Assembly: GCA_964023275.1 (NCBI GenBank) | Contig: OZ029927.1 | Location: 6,557,715-6,621,714 of the forward strand | Reading direction: 5' to 3' | DNA from: Norana najaformis | Taxonomy: Eukaryota > Annelida > Clitellata > Crassiclitellata > Hormogastridae | DNA: 64,000 nucleotides | Shown: positions 54,001-64,000 of the stretch, in pieces | Layout of the letters: every line of letters starts with the position of its first letter | How positions within the stretch are numbered: the first letter of the stretch is position 1 | Translations under genes and position numbers: made by a program | Notes under the pieces: model-generated | Database searches by the model: none | Seen by the model: only the letters and a program-made list of their open reading frames with translations | What the model was told of the DNA's origin: nothing

Positions 54001-57000
54001 GAGTACACGCACCGTACACTGTCAGTGGGAAGATCAGTCAGTAAGGGAGAGGACCTGCCCTCACCTATTTGACATACCCAAAGCTGCTTCTCAGGGTTGG
54101 CTTAAGGACCTGCGCCTTTTCTTCTTGGTTTTTTCAGTGCTCACATCATCATGAAATGATGTGAAAATAGAAAATCATTATTTCTTCTATGACACAGAAA
54201 TTATTATTTGAATGATAAGACAAATTTGAGTAACGGTGGTGTATGACAACGCAATTGCACAGTGTTCTTTAATGTCTTCATGACACCAAAGGGACTTCTG
54301 ACTTAAGCACTGACAACATTAATGATGCTTTTCTGAGTTGTTTGGTGGTGCAAATAAATGTAAAAAGCTCTGACGAGTTTCATTTTCTTTTTTAGACGCC
54401 TTTGATGTTCCATCCCTTACAAGTAATAAGAACTACTTCAAGTAAGTTTATTTCTCATGTTGCCCGGTCCAGTTGGGTTCAAAAGGTCAGGTTTTCTGAT
54501 TCTGATAGAGAATGCACATTGACTCAGCCATACTCATTAATATCTGGATACCAGTGAGTCAGTCCAAAAGGAACAATAGTGTTAAGCTAGCAGTGTTCCC
54601 ATGCTGGTAGTGTCAGTGATCAGAGGCGTGACTTGAAGCCTGGTAAAGCTTCATGTCACGGTGCAGAAATGTGCAAACGTGATGCATCTGCTGCACTAAA
54701 GACGTAAGGCAATGTTATGCACACAATGATTTCATGAAATGGCGTTTCAGAGATATTTTTAAATGACATGAAGAAGGGGTATATCTGTATAGTAATAGGG
54801 GTATATCTGTATAGTAATAGTCCATGGGTGAGGAATTCAAGAGTGATGATCTGCGTATCAGAATTTTAAAGCAGTTTGACATTTCTATGAGCAGAGCCTT
54901 TTCAACATTTACTGCAAGACTTGATGTTGCTGTAGGGCACTCTTTGAAAAAATGCTGGAAGTCGGAAGCCATGAAATGTGCTTCTGACTCTGAGCATCAG
55001 AAGATGCCAGTTTATTTCATCATAGCAATCATCATCATCATCATCACTCTGATCATGTGTGTCATCATTAGATTTCTTTAAGGTATTTTTGCCCCAGGGA
55101 AAGCTGAATTCTCTTTCTTAACCATTATGTGCACCAGATGGAATTATAAGAATTCTGTCTGTTGCACATAATGGTAGAAAAGAAAATTATGCAGTTATGC
55201 AAAGCACGTATTACTTGTGTAAAATCAGTAAATCTGAATCTGAGGCATGGTTGAATGTTCGCCAGAGACGAAGGCCAGAGTAAAATGGCGGGTCTTGACA
55301 AGTGATTTAAATGATGAAAGCAAGTTGGCATTTCAGGCCTTTTTCTAATACTTGGTGCCCCGCAGCTGAAAGCACATGATCCTACATTTGTCCTGAACCT
55401 AGACTCTACAAATCAGCTGTATGATGAGGTCAGCTTAGTTAAAGGTGACTTTTGCCTCCTCTGTGAACTTCGACGTGGTTGTGCCTTGAAGTCAGATTTC
55501 TTTAAAATTCCTTTTTTTCTAGACTTTACAAGTCTAGCCTGCAGTTTTAAACTGTCCTTTGTCTTCTTTTTTAGGATATATTCACCCCAGGGAAAGCTGA
55601 ATTCTCTTTCTTACCATTACGTGCACCAGACAAGCGATGGAGACCGAATCTCTTTCATATCTGTTGATGCATGTCCTAATCCCGGACCTAAGAGACCTTT
55701 CAACTTCTTCGGTCTTGTCTCTGAGGTAATAATTGCTCCTGCATTCTCATCAGCCTTTGTTTGAGCTTTATGTGAGGGTTCATTTTCTGCAAGATTGACA
55801 ATTTCTTTTTGCTCGACCATTCACCATGTCCACTGCTGGACTATTCATCATATAAAGTTAGTTCCTGAGTCAGTTTTGAACTTTGGCTCAAAGGTCCTGC
55901 AGCTGGAGAAGGATGGAGGATGATTGTTGAGAAGCAATACTTGATCACTTAGTGAATTTGCAGAGCTATTGAGATGTATTAAGTGATTTGATACATGAAT
56001 ACAAATGATTTATTGCTTTACTTTACCGTGAGCATTGTTTACCTGTGCATTGTTCTGTGGTTATTCTGCTTGTGTTCTGTGATCGCATTAAATTGGAGCG
56101 GATGATGCCATTGAGCTGGACACGTAGGATGCAGTTGAGTGATTTTATGTTTAAGTCATTTAATCTGTTCTGATTTGTTGTCATTTAGTCTGAATTTGAT
56201 CACCTGAAGGAATTCGTCACAGAAGCAGCCAACTCCAATTTGACCATTTTCTTTGGTCACTATCCGACATCAACCATTGGCAGCCCACACCCTGGCATTC
56301 GTCAGCTGCTAGGGTCAGTTGCCATCAAGATCCGTTAGACCGTGTCTGATGAGTTCTCTTGCATTTCGTTCTGTAGTTGATGGCAAATCTAATCTCACTA
56401 GACTACCCCACACAGAGCATTTGTGCACCAGTTCACTGAATGTCTGTGCTGTATAAGGCCCCCCATCATAATCCGCTGTTGATGACATTAATCCACTGGA
56501 AAATTCCAGTTAAAATCCAGCAGGTCAAAGAGGCCAGACCAGTAATGTAATGTTTGGTAACTAGGCATTTATGTAGGACCTTCTGATATGTGTATGCATG
56601 TATGTATGTATGTATGTATTAGAATATTTTTATAGCACGTTTTCACAACCTCACGAATTTTGGCATAATGCATTTGTCTTTCATGACTGTTTCAAATGTA
56701 TTCTGTTTGACCAGTCTTAAGATGCGTGAGTTTAGGTCGGCTGAAAATGTTTTCTTGAGCTGTTTCTGGTGGAACAGTACATACATTCCGTGGAAAAGAA
56801 ACATTTTCAGCTTATCTTAAGATTCACCTGTTTTGATCTATTAGAAAGCGATGTCTCAGCATCTCTGTGAGATTTTTTTTAAGACGCTGTGTGTGAATGT
56901 TCAGATGCTTCATTTGGTGCAGACATATTTTCAGTGGAAGGTTGTTCCTGGAGGACAGTTAAGTGCACAAGAAATAGAATTGCGCTGACATCATCGTACA

Positions 57001-60000
57001 TCTAAACCATCTACGGTTGGTCACATTGAATGCGGTGTCAGTTGTCAACACTGGATGGGAATTTGTCGCTTTTGTGAGACACTTAAAAGGAGCTATATAA
57101 GTGTTGGGACAACTAACTAATTAACATGTTGGTTTTCCTGTAGACATGGATCGGTCTACCTTTGTGGACATCTGCACTCGATGGCTGGGCTAGTTCCGAA
57201 CATGTACGCTGTGCAACGGACAGGATATCTTGAGCTGGAATTGGCTGACTGGAAAGACGGGAGATTGTTAGTGGCTCTCCAACTGCAGATGATTTTTCTT
57301 CTATTTTTTCTGTTTTTTTTTCTATTTCTGTTATACTATTTCATCACACCTGCATGTTTGGATATAGCACATAAAGAATCCCCTCATATCCCACAAGTGA
57401 GACATGAGGAGGTGCTCATTTCCTTTTCTTTAAGCCCTTGAGCTGGGAATGGGACGAATCCCAAGGTCCTGGACAAAGGGCCAGTTCATCGCAGGACTTG
57501 CCACTTCCCAGCTTATGCTGGTCCCAAATTGACAGAGACATGGTGTGCACAAACAACTTGCCCAGGTTGTCACACAGAGTCAAACCCACAACCACATGAT
57601 AATTACCGGTAGACCTCCGTGCCACACGTAGACTGCTGTGCTGTACATTTCACGGGAAATATATCAGAAATGCTTTTGAACGTTTGAGAGAAATTCCTTT
57701 CGCATTTGCATTAGCGATAATCTAGTGGGGTTAGAAAATATAATAGAAACGATTTTGTAATTTCATTATGTGAAGTTAGGGATGGTGAGGAATCAGAGAC
57801 ATAACCAGAGCTGGGCTAAGCAGGGGAAAAGCACTGCACCTGACATTGACTTAAAATAAAGCACTAGATTTCATAAATGACCAAAAGGTATGGGGATCAG
57901 TTATTAATTAACTTGTAAAGAGTTGCTGTGTTGCAGTTATCGGCTGTTGGCCGTAGACCATGGTCTCATCTCCTTAGTAGATCTGGATTTCCGTCAGTGG
58001 CCAGTGATTCTTGTGACGAATCCTAAGAACGCCCAGTTTCATATTCCAGATCATGAACCGACTGACAGCATAGAAAAATCTTCGCATGTCAGGTGAGCAT
58101 CTATTCGGCCAAGCATAAACAACTGCAATCCACCACTGGGGATTATAATGGTGGCAGTCTGGTGCTGTGGATACAGACAGCACTGGCAAACACAGTGAAG
58201 CTAAGGATGGTTAGAGCTTGGATGAGTGATTATCGATGGAACAACTGATTATCTGTGCTAACTCAGCCCACCATACCTTCGGCATCAGGAAGTGAGTATC
58301 AAGATAAGGTGGAAATTAAACACGGTTTATTCTGCTGGATTGATGTAGCTTCAACAGTGGGACAGCAGTTGTGAGGAGATCTAAGCTACGGTTATCTGAG
58401 AACTTCTACAGTTCCACTATAATTATGGTCAGGGTACCAGTTGATGGTTGCTGCCGTCCAGTCAGTGTGTGCTTGTCAAGTTCCAGGGCGAGTCCGGTCG
58501 AAGCCACGAGGGAAATCCTAGAAGACATGGAAACACCCCTACAGAGGAAATGAGTCCAGGAAGAGATGAGTAAGTATGTACTAAACAAAGTTTTACCTTT
58601 CTCTTTGTCTGCTTTTTTACCCTACCGTCACACAGCTTCAAGGTTACCTGCGTCCAATTACATTGGATTTATTTAGCACCTTTAAGGACCGGTCAGAGGA
58701 GACGAGATGAGATGAGGCAGTCTGTACTCTGGTGTCTTGTCTTGTGTTCTATAGGATTCTGATATTTTCCAAGGGAGAGGTCAAGACGGTTGTTGTGGAG
58801 ATTGATGGAGTGAATGCTGGAGAAGTGGAGCATGTTCATGGACCTCTGTTTGTGGTCCTCTGGCAACCATCTCGTTACGCCAAAGGCCTGCATACGATCA
58901 AGGTTTTCGTCAAGGTCAGTGGTTGTATTTATACATACATACAGGTATGCATGTATGTTTATATGTACTTGTATGTATATATGCATGTGTGTGTATGTAT
59001 GTCTATGTATGTATCTAGCTATTTATATAACACATTTTAAGAACCTCACAAAAGTGCTAAGGTTTGCGTATTTTACGTAGTGTAGTCAGCACAAGTTCTT
59101 TAGTGATAGTTCTTTCTACTGCATCATCAGTTCTTCATCAAAATTATTTATTTATTTAAAGCACTTGTAATGCTCGCATTGTCAGTTCACCTGAATCTGA
59201 GGTGCGGAGTATGTTCGTTAAGGGCCAAGATAGCGAGTTTGCAAGTCAAGCCTTTTGTGGTAGATGATTCCAGATATGATGAGCACAGCAGCTAAAGGCA
59301 TGTGATCATACAGTTGTCCTGAACCTAGGTTTTTACAAGAAACCAGTATTAGAAGAATGCTAGAATCTAGGAGGGTGATGCGGAGTCAGCAGCATATTTA
59401 AGATAGGATGGAAGGCCGTTGTTCTGGGCCTTAAAGGTGAAGAATGCAATCTTAGACTTAATACGCCATTCAACAGGAAGCCAGTGAAGTTCAAGAAGGC
59501 GATATAATATATTTGAAGAAGAAGAACATGTAATAACCCTAGAAAGAGAGTTTTGAACCCTCTGGAGCTTTTTTACATTAAAAGAGGATATATCGTATAA
59601 CACTGCATTTGCATAGTCTAATTGAGAACCAACAAGTGCACTTGCCACTGTTTTATCCAAGTCATTAGCCAGAGAATGTCTGATGTCGTCGAAACAGGAC
59701 CTGTAGTTTGCTTCTGTAACAGTCTTTGTCTGACATTATTTTTACCAGTTCCCATTTGCCTTCAGTGAATGTTTTTTAGTTTTTTGCCAGTTGAGGTAAA
59801 TTATATACAGGTTCATTCGTGTTTTAGTACAGTTCTATGTTCCTTCTTTTTTAATTTGGTCACTGCTTGTATTAGTTCATTTTTGCACCAGTTATTTTGG
59901 ACCCAGTTCATTTTATGTCCCCATTCATTGTTGAACTAATTCAGTTCTGTAGTGGTCTAAGTTTTTTAGTGGTTCATTTTTATGCAAGTAATTTTTTCTG

Positions 60001-63000
60001 GTACAGTTACTAGTTCATTTTTTGGTTTTTCTTCTAGTTCATTTTTGTAAACATCATTTTGTAAGCATCAGTTTATTATCTGTTTGCAATTGATGCTTTA
60101 GCATCTGTGCTTTGGACTGACTGATATCTCTCGCCTGTTCGATGAATCCTTTTGTTAGAATCCTTTAAGTAAAATCCCAATTTTACTTAATTTGGAATTC
60201 TTCTTGTTTTAGGACTCGCTAGGATCAGAGGGTGAAATTGTTCAGCCTTTCTCAATCGACTCCACCCGTCCGACATTCGACCTCAAAAGTCGCTTCCTGC
60301 TTATGTCGGATCATGGAAAAATTGTATGAATTATGATTCTCTGTTAACAACAAATTACAAATAGCTTCTCATAGTAATGTACCCGTACTGTAGTGTGTGC
60401 ATTCAGAAGGCAGGGAGGGAGGCTTGGAGGGAGGCAGAGAGACAGAGAGAGCAAGAGAGAGGGAGTGAGGAGCAGTGGCATCATGTTAAATTGTTCTATA
60501 TAACAAGGGTTGAGAAATAGAGTTATTGAGAGAAGGAGAGAGACAGAGGGAGGAAGGGAGAAAGAGCGATAGGGAAGCAGAGCTAAAGGCGAGCAAGGTG
60601 GACATTCTGCCAAACCAGCAGCAGATGCTATGCACAGGAGCGGCTAGTAGATGAGCTAAATAAATAAATGGTGAAAGAAGGATGTTTACTTGTGTTTTCA
60701 TTGTAACATGCTAAAAATAACTTATGATTCAGTCATAGATGTGTTATGTTTCAGTTTAAGGTTATTTTTGCTGTCGTTTATGCGTTTGCGGTTCTGCCTC
60801 TGCTGATTGTTAAACTCGTTCGAATTCGTCTTCAAGGTCAGTCTAACCTGGGACAGGTAATTGCAGAGATAAGGTGGCTTATGGAAAGTAGTAACGTGAC
60901 TTACAGCAGAGATAAGGTGACTTACAGAAAGAGCTACTGTGACTTACAGCAGAGATAAGGTGACTTAGAGAAAGAGGTAATGTGACTTACAGCAGAAATA
61001 AGGTGGCTTAGAGAAAGAGGTAATGTAACTTACAGCAGAGATAAGGTGGCTTATAGAAAGAGGTAATGTGACTTACAGCAGAGATAAGGTGGCTTAGAGA
61101 AAGAGGTAATGTGACTTACAGCAGAAATAAGATTGGCTTACAGGAAGAGGTAATGTGACTTACAGCAGAGATAAGGTGGTTTACAGACTACGATAACATG
61201 GCTTACTGTATGTAAGACAAATAATTGTGCACATTTCCACTTTCCTGGACATGTTCAGTTTGTAACAACTTTGAGCTAATTCTTGATGTTTTTTGATTGA
61301 TACCATTTGCAGTGTGTAGTAGCAGTTTCTCTTGTACTAATCTGTTGACTTTTATAGCGCCGTTATTATTATTATTATTTATTATTATTATTAATTATTA
61401 TTATAATTATTATAATTATTATTATTAATTAGAAACTTGTATAGCCCCTGTTTATAATGCTTAGGCATCCAATGATGGCACATCAAATTCAGGCCTTAGT
61501 CAGGACAATGCCCAGAAAATCAGTCTAGTGAAACAGTGATGCCGTTAGCATAATGCAAACAGCATCAATTGATGCCCACTTCAAGTGAAACTGTAACCAG
61601 GAATGATTGTCTATTTCCCATACTAAATTATATTGTTAAGTGGACTGTTCATTTAGTAAATGCCTATGATGAAAATGCAAATGATGTGGTTAAAAACTGA
61701 AGCTTTCTTTGTGTGCACATATGATTAGCTGCTTATTCGCAACCATCATCAGAAATATGCGTCAGTTGTGGTGGTAGTACAGTTGGCCTGTATCCAGTTA
61801 CTCTGGCTTCAAGCCAGCTCTGTGTAATGACCTTGAGCAACATTTGTCACCATGCAATTCAGTGTTTTGAGACGTTTGTTTAATCCAAAAGATGAGATGA
61901 AGAGGGTGTTGAAAAATTATGCTGTACAGGCATCTGGCTGATCTTCGCAGATGTCTAAATGTGCTTCAGAATTCAATACATTGACCTTTTGGATTTTTAA
62001 ACTTGACTGGTTAAATTTGCAGCGATTTCTCACTCGCGAGTGACTGGCTGTCTGCTGAGGTTTCTCCTTTGCTGGGTGCGACGATTTTGCCTCATCTGCT
62101 CCGCTCCAAAAATCTACTATCCACTTCTAATCTACAATGCCTACCTGGTTTTCGGTCTGTTCTTAGTCTGTTTCATAGATATTGTTATTCATTAAGACCT
62201 CGTTTTAATAAAGTTATTTTTAATACAGCTGAACAGCCGTTTGTTATGATTACCGATTGCAGTTCTTTGAATCAATCATCAAAGTCAGAGGCAAGCAAGA
62301 AATTAACTACTTTGTTGTCGGGCTGCTTCGGTGAAGAACAGATTTAATTCCAAGTAAAACAAGGGAATATAGTTATTGGTATGTGCGCAAAGTCAGTAAA
62401 TCTGAATCTGAGGCACAAAACAGATGAGAGCAAACAACTTATCCGAGGTTATTACAAGGAGTCCACTCGGCAGACTTTAACCCGCAATAGTTGGATTACA
62501 CAGTTAGTGTGCTACCAAACATACCACAGCTAGAAAGATTTTCCATCTTATATGATTATTTGTGCTCACTGAAGGCACACATACTGCATGGAGCAGAGAC
62601 CTGGGCTCCAAAAAAGGACATGGAGGCAAAGCTCATTGCCTTCAACAGTGGTGTCTGAGGAGAATCCTGTGCTTCCGTTGTTGGCTCATGTTGCCAGCAC
62701 AGAGGCCACTGATGCATGACACACATCCAAATGATGATCCAAACATGGAATCTTTGGCTGTTTGGACACATTGAGTGTTGTGAAAGCGAACTGGACCATG
62801 ATATCTCCCCCCAAGAGGTTATAAGAGACCAGCTGGACGCCCTTGTCACACATGGTGCAGTCTGACCTGTGCTCACTGAATTTCAGACTGTGTGGCCTGG
62901 AGACGAGCCCAGAATAGAAACAGCTGGCAGTATGTCATATAAATGGCAATACTCCAGAGAGGGGAACACCACTGATGTGACATTAACATGAAAGTGCTTT

Positions 63001-63948
63001 CAGATGGCTACATACAGCATATGTTCAATTAAAGTGTTGTGCATTTGTACGTAGGTCCATGGTTTGTTGGTGAAATTCTCGAGGGACAGATGGGCGCCTG
63101 CTTCCTCTTTGGAATATTTGTCATGGGAACATATATTCCAGGAACTCTGACCTATCTCTATGGCACCCTACAGGTCAGCTTATTGTCAGAAACCATGTTA
63201 TATTTGCTCAGCCAAGGTCTGCATGTTTCTTGTTTTACTTCTTTCAAGGTTTTGTTTTGTGGAGGTCAGGTCAGGTTATGTTATACTGGGTCAGGTCAGG
63301 TTATATCCAGGTACATTAGAAATATTTCCTCTGTTAGAGCTACAGTCTGATATTCACCAAGTCAGTGGATTGGTTGTTTGAAGAAGTGATTGACTGATTG
63401 ATTTATGGTTATTTGGTTGCTTGTTTCATTAACTGACTGGCTGGTTGCTTGATTTTGATTGATTTGTTGATTTATTGATTAATCTGTTGATCGATCCATT
63501 GACTGGATTAATTGATTGCTTTCAGCCGATGATGTTTAACGTTTGATTGACTGATTGATTGCAGGTGATCATCTTTAACATTCCTCTGATGCTGTACCTC
63601 GGTCGATGTCTCGATCTGTCACTGGCGGCCAACAAGGACCTGAAGCCGTCGTGTCCCTCGCGCTGGTTCTGGCCTCTTGCCTGGCTGCTTGACCACAGCT
63701 TCTTCATCATCATCATAACCGTCCAACTCTACCTTGTCACAACCGGGTTCTACCGTGCGTATGGTCTGATCGCGCTCGTCCTGTGTCCAGTGCGGACATG
63801 GGCCGTCCTGCTGGCCATCTGGCTACGAAAACAGGCTCTACTGAAAGGAAGTGGTGACATGTCCTCTTCGTCTGCTACGGAACTCGTAGAACAGAACCAG
63901 CAGCAGAGGGCATCTGTAACTCGGCCACTTGTTAATAATACGCTGTGA
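50809..63948 (+). CDS. TMEM62: TMEM62-like membrane metallophosphoesterase (14 exons)
   Basis: Fourteen exons join without frame breaks to 705 aa (human about 643). An N-terminal hydrophobic helix (residues 15-32) is followed by a calcineurin-like phosphoesterase domain with every metal-site motif: D96-x-H98, G131-D132, GNHD with H176, FGH266, and GH293-L-H295. The last third has about six hydrophobic segments (from exon 11 on). TMEM62 family signatures include PNPGPKRPFNFFG, GIRQLLG, LYLCGHLH-like, VTNPKNAQF and PVRTW. The family is membrane bound with a predicted lumenal or extracellular phosphoesterase domain; its substrate is not established. The start is ATG 50809; an in-frame GTG at 50803 is not used as start. 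The C-terminal tail after the last helix is Ser/Gln-rich. The polyA site is outside or at the edge of the window. Confidence 0.97.
51331..51367. repeat. (GT)n microsatellite
   Basis: Interrupted TG repeat in TMEM62 intron 1. Confidence 0.9.
51700..52440 (-). mobile_element. APE-type retrotransposon RT fragment
   Basis: The minus strand encodes YGIPTKIIDITRIFYDGS, EWLQITKVCQGCVLSPM (RT domain with the QGC-LSP motif) and downstream broken codons. Antisense in TMEM62 intron 1. Confidence 0.8.
52788..52899 (+). CDS. TMEM62: TMEM62 exon 2
   Basis: Starts with ISDVHLS, the first metal motif (Asp96, His98), and ends in VVLLTG. Acceptor ccttttag, donor G|gttggt, phase 1. Confidence 0.97.
53335..53472 (+). 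CDS. TMEM62: TMEM62 exon 3
   Basis: Codes DITDAK (Asp132) through KTVWLDTRGNH with the catalytic-site His176. Acceptor gcaacag, donor G|gttagt. Confidence 0.97.
53582..53845 (+). mobile_element. tRNA-derived SINE with (TTAC)n tail
   Basis: Head acacggtggtgtaccggtaacgcg, body agtcctgcgatgcactggcccc and gatgagcacctctcctacgtc, tail ttacttacttacttac. Confidence 0.8.
53876..54170 (+). mobile_element. tRNA-derived SINE
   Basis: Head tagtctggtggttagcatgctgg with box B-like gggttcaaatctcc; the body contains gaggacctgccctcacc. A head fragment recurs at 33105. Confidence 0.65.
54396..54441 (+). CDS. TMEM62: TMEM62 exon 4
   Basis: A 46-nt microexon completing GNHDAF and coding DVPSLTSNKNYF. Acceptor cttttttag, donor AA|gtaagt, phase 2. 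Confidence 0.95.
55081..55139 (+). pseudogene. Partial duplicate of TMEM62 exon 5
   Basis: Nearly identical to 55573-55629: both read ccccagggaaagctgaattc and onward to gtgcaccaga. The copy has one extra A that shifts its frame and ends 2-3 codons later. It lies in intron 4 about 490 bp before the real exon and keeps an AG acceptor-like start. Confidence 0.9.
55150..55410 (-). mobile_element. L2-like fragment, family B
   Basis: aatcagtaaatctgaatctgaggca and the following cgccagagacgaaggccag block match family B. Confidence 0.65.
55575..55725 (+). CDS. TMEM62: TMEM62 exon 5
   Basis: Codes SYHYVHQTSDGDRISFISVD and NPGPKRPFNFFGLVSE. Its first part has a broken copy about 490 bp upstream. Acceptor cttttttag, donor GAG|gtaata. 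Confidence 0.97.
56189..56313 (+). CDS. TMEM62: TMEM62 exon 6
   Basis: Codes NLTIFFGHYPTSTIG (His266) and HPGIRQLLG. Acceptor tcatttag, donor GG|gtcagt, phase 2. Confidence 0.96.
56590..56680 (-). mobile_element. (TATG)n-tailed retroposon end
   Basis: GTATGTAT run then ttttatagcacgttttcacaacctcac; see the family at 38676. Confidence 0.55.
57144..57266 (+). CDS. TMEM62: TMEM62 exon 7
   Basis: Codes VYLCGHLHSMAGL (His293, His295) and YLELELADWKDGR. Donor TT|gttagt, phase 2; the frame beyond it runs into a T-rich intron stretch. Confidence 0.96.
57380..57640 (-). mobile_element. tRNA-derived SINE (family of 53582)
   Basis: Reverse-oriented copy: gaggaggtgctcatttcc, cgcaggacttgcc and gagtcaaacccacaacc (box B complement). 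Confidence 0.75.
57937..58092 (+). CDS. TMEM62: TMEM62 exon 8
   Basis: Codes YRLLAVDHG, QWPVILVTNPKNAQF and SSHVR, the end of the phosphoesterase fold. Acceptor gttgcag, donor AG|gtgagc. Confidence 0.96.
58755..58914 (+). CDS. TMEM62: TMEM62 exon 9
   Basis: Codes a beta-rich segment: VKTVVVEIDGV, HVHGPLFVVLWQPSRY and GLHTIKVFVK. Acceptor tctatag, donor AAG|gtcagt, phase 0. Confidence 0.96.
58920..59060 (-). mobile_element. (TATG)n-tailed retroposon end
   Basis: GTATGTAT-rich run then tttatataacacattttaagaacctcacaaaagtgct; one of the least decayed members of the family. Confidence 0.6.
59150..59700 (-). mobile_element. L2-like retrotransposon fragment, family B
   Basis: A 97-codon minus-strand frame (59367-59660) encodes LVGSQLDYANAVLYDIS, LQRVQNSLSRVIT and LLELHWLPVEWRIKSKIAFFTFKA. 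This is ORF2 C-terminal; 5' truncated. Confidence 0.85.
60213..60323 (+). CDS. TMEM62: TMEM62 exon 10
   Basis: Codes DSLGSEGEIVQPFSID and SRFLLMSDHGKI before the membrane part. Acceptor tgttttag, donor ATT|gtatga, phase 0. Confidence 0.93.
60755..60836 (+). CDS. TMEM62: TMEM62 exon 11
   Basis: Codes the first C-terminal membrane helix (VIFAVVYAFAVLPLLIV) and a basic flank. Acceptor gtttcag, donor G|gtcagt. Confidence 0.94.
60865..61195. repeat. 43-bp minisatellite in TMEM62 intron 11
   Basis: Seven to eight imperfect copies of a unit containing gtgacttacagcagagataa and gaaagaggtaat. One copy has lost the agreement by a 1-bp insertion (aagattgg). Confidence 0.9.
61365..61610 (-). mobile_element. 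(ATT)n and family A-like 3' end
   Basis: An imperfect ATT/TTA run then ttaattagaaacttgtatagc, antisense 3' hallmark sequence in decayed form. Confidence 0.55.
61770..61880 (+). mobile_element. tRNA-SINE relic
   Basis: gtggtggtagtacagttggcc head, ggcttcaagccagc box B-like site and a ccttgagcaac body related to 33630 and 39340. Confidence 0.5.
62023..62154 (+). CDS. TMEM62: TMEM62 exon 12
   Basis: Codes a basic loop and the start of the next helix (YYPLLIYNAYLVF). Acceptor atttgcag, donor G|gtctgt. Internal sequence is poorly conserved, but phase and the join to GPWFVGEI support it. Confidence 0.9.
62380..62435 (-). mobile_element. Family B 3' end relic
   Basis: gtcagtaaatctgaatctgaggcac, the family B antisense hallmark. 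Confidence 0.55.
62556..62900 (+). mobile_element. Non-LTR retrotransposon RT C-terminal fragment
   Basis: LHGAETWAPKK and EAKLIAF-type codons, then RRILCFRCW in another frame, as in APE-type ORF2 C-termini. Dead; in TMEM62 intron 12. Confidence 0.65.
63055..63173 (+). CDS. TMEM62: TMEM62 exon 13
   Basis: Codes PWFVGEILEG, FLFGIFVMG and GTLTYLYGTLQ, strongly TMEM62-like. Acceptor gtacgtag, donor CAG|gtcagc. Confidence 0.96.
63565..63948 (+). CDS. TMEM62: TMEM62 exon 14 and stop
   Basis: Codes FNIPLMLYL, the last membrane helices (FFIIIITVQLYLV), CPVRTW, and a Ser/Gln-rich tail; TGA at 63946-63948. Acceptor gattgcag. Confidence 0.96.
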   Translation: MIIFNIPLMLYLGRCLDLSLAANKDLKPSCPSRWFWPLAWLLDHSFFIIIITVQLYLVTTGFYRAYGLIALVLCPVRTWAVLLAIWLRKQALLKGSGDMSSSSATELVEQNQQQRASVTRPLVNNTL

Positions 63949-64000
63949 TTTCAGAATAGGAAGGAATGGCATAGTCAGTATTTTGTGCCGCTGGGGTATT

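Noticed and set aside
54824..55081. 85-aa frame ending in an Ile-rich helix
   Set aside because: The helix comes from an ATC/CAT microsatellite; it lies in TMEM62 intron 4 with no similarity.
60865..61195. CRISPR-like regular repeats
   Set aside because: Units are contiguous with no unique spacers and lie in an animal intron; it is a minisatellite.

Overview
This is a piece of an animal nuclear genome, most likely a marine invertebrate. It carries three ordinary metazoan genes split by GT-AG introns, embedded in sequence dense with L2/CR1-like and APE-endonuclease non-LTR retrotransposon fragments, tRNA-derived SINEs, several DNA transposons and microsatellites. I cannot place the phylum from sequence alone. 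No bacterial, CRISPR, rRNA or intact tRNA genes are seen.

Layout. From 1 to about 17.5 kb there is no host gene that I can support, only repeats. The main ones are a 2.3 kb DNA transposon with CAC-type ends and an intact 562-codon ORF (6873-9181), a retroelement-like open frame interrupted by a hAT MITE (9271-9993), a GC-rich block of about 245 bp tandem units (10.85-11.6 kb) with a basic ORF downstream, and a decayed P element with TIRs over 100 bp long (14127-17576). The right end of the P element lies about 110 bp before OPA3 (17686-19708, + strand, two exons, 178 aa). From 20.8 to 26.9 kb there are more retroelement remains. ZFYVE1/DFCP1 lies on the minus strand (48072 down to 26997); I could assemble 12 coding exons for about 978 aa: N-terminal B-box-like zinc fingers, a P-loop NTPase domain, a central Cys-rich region and two FYVE fingers. 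Its introns hold a complete-ended but dead pogo-type element, a pogo-type MITE, SINEs and retroposon pieces. TMEM62 lies on the plus strand (50809-63948); I could assemble 14 exons for 705 aa: a signal-anchor helix, a calcineurin-like phosphoesterase domain with all its metal-site motifs, and a multi-helix C-terminus.

The three genes are not an operon and have no obvious shared pathway. OPA3 acts in mitochondria, ZFYVE1 at ER/Golgi/omegasome membranes and lipid droplets, and TMEM62 is a membrane phosphoesterase-like protein. ZFYVE1 and TMEM62 are divergent, 2.7 kb apart start to start. The most interesting signals are mobile-DNA events: the CAC-ended transposon with an intact ORF, a P-element end carrying a consensus CRE beside OPA3, a fold-back inverted duplication inside a retroposon, a duplicated piece of TMEM62 exon 5, and a minisatellite whose every unit looks like a tiny exon.
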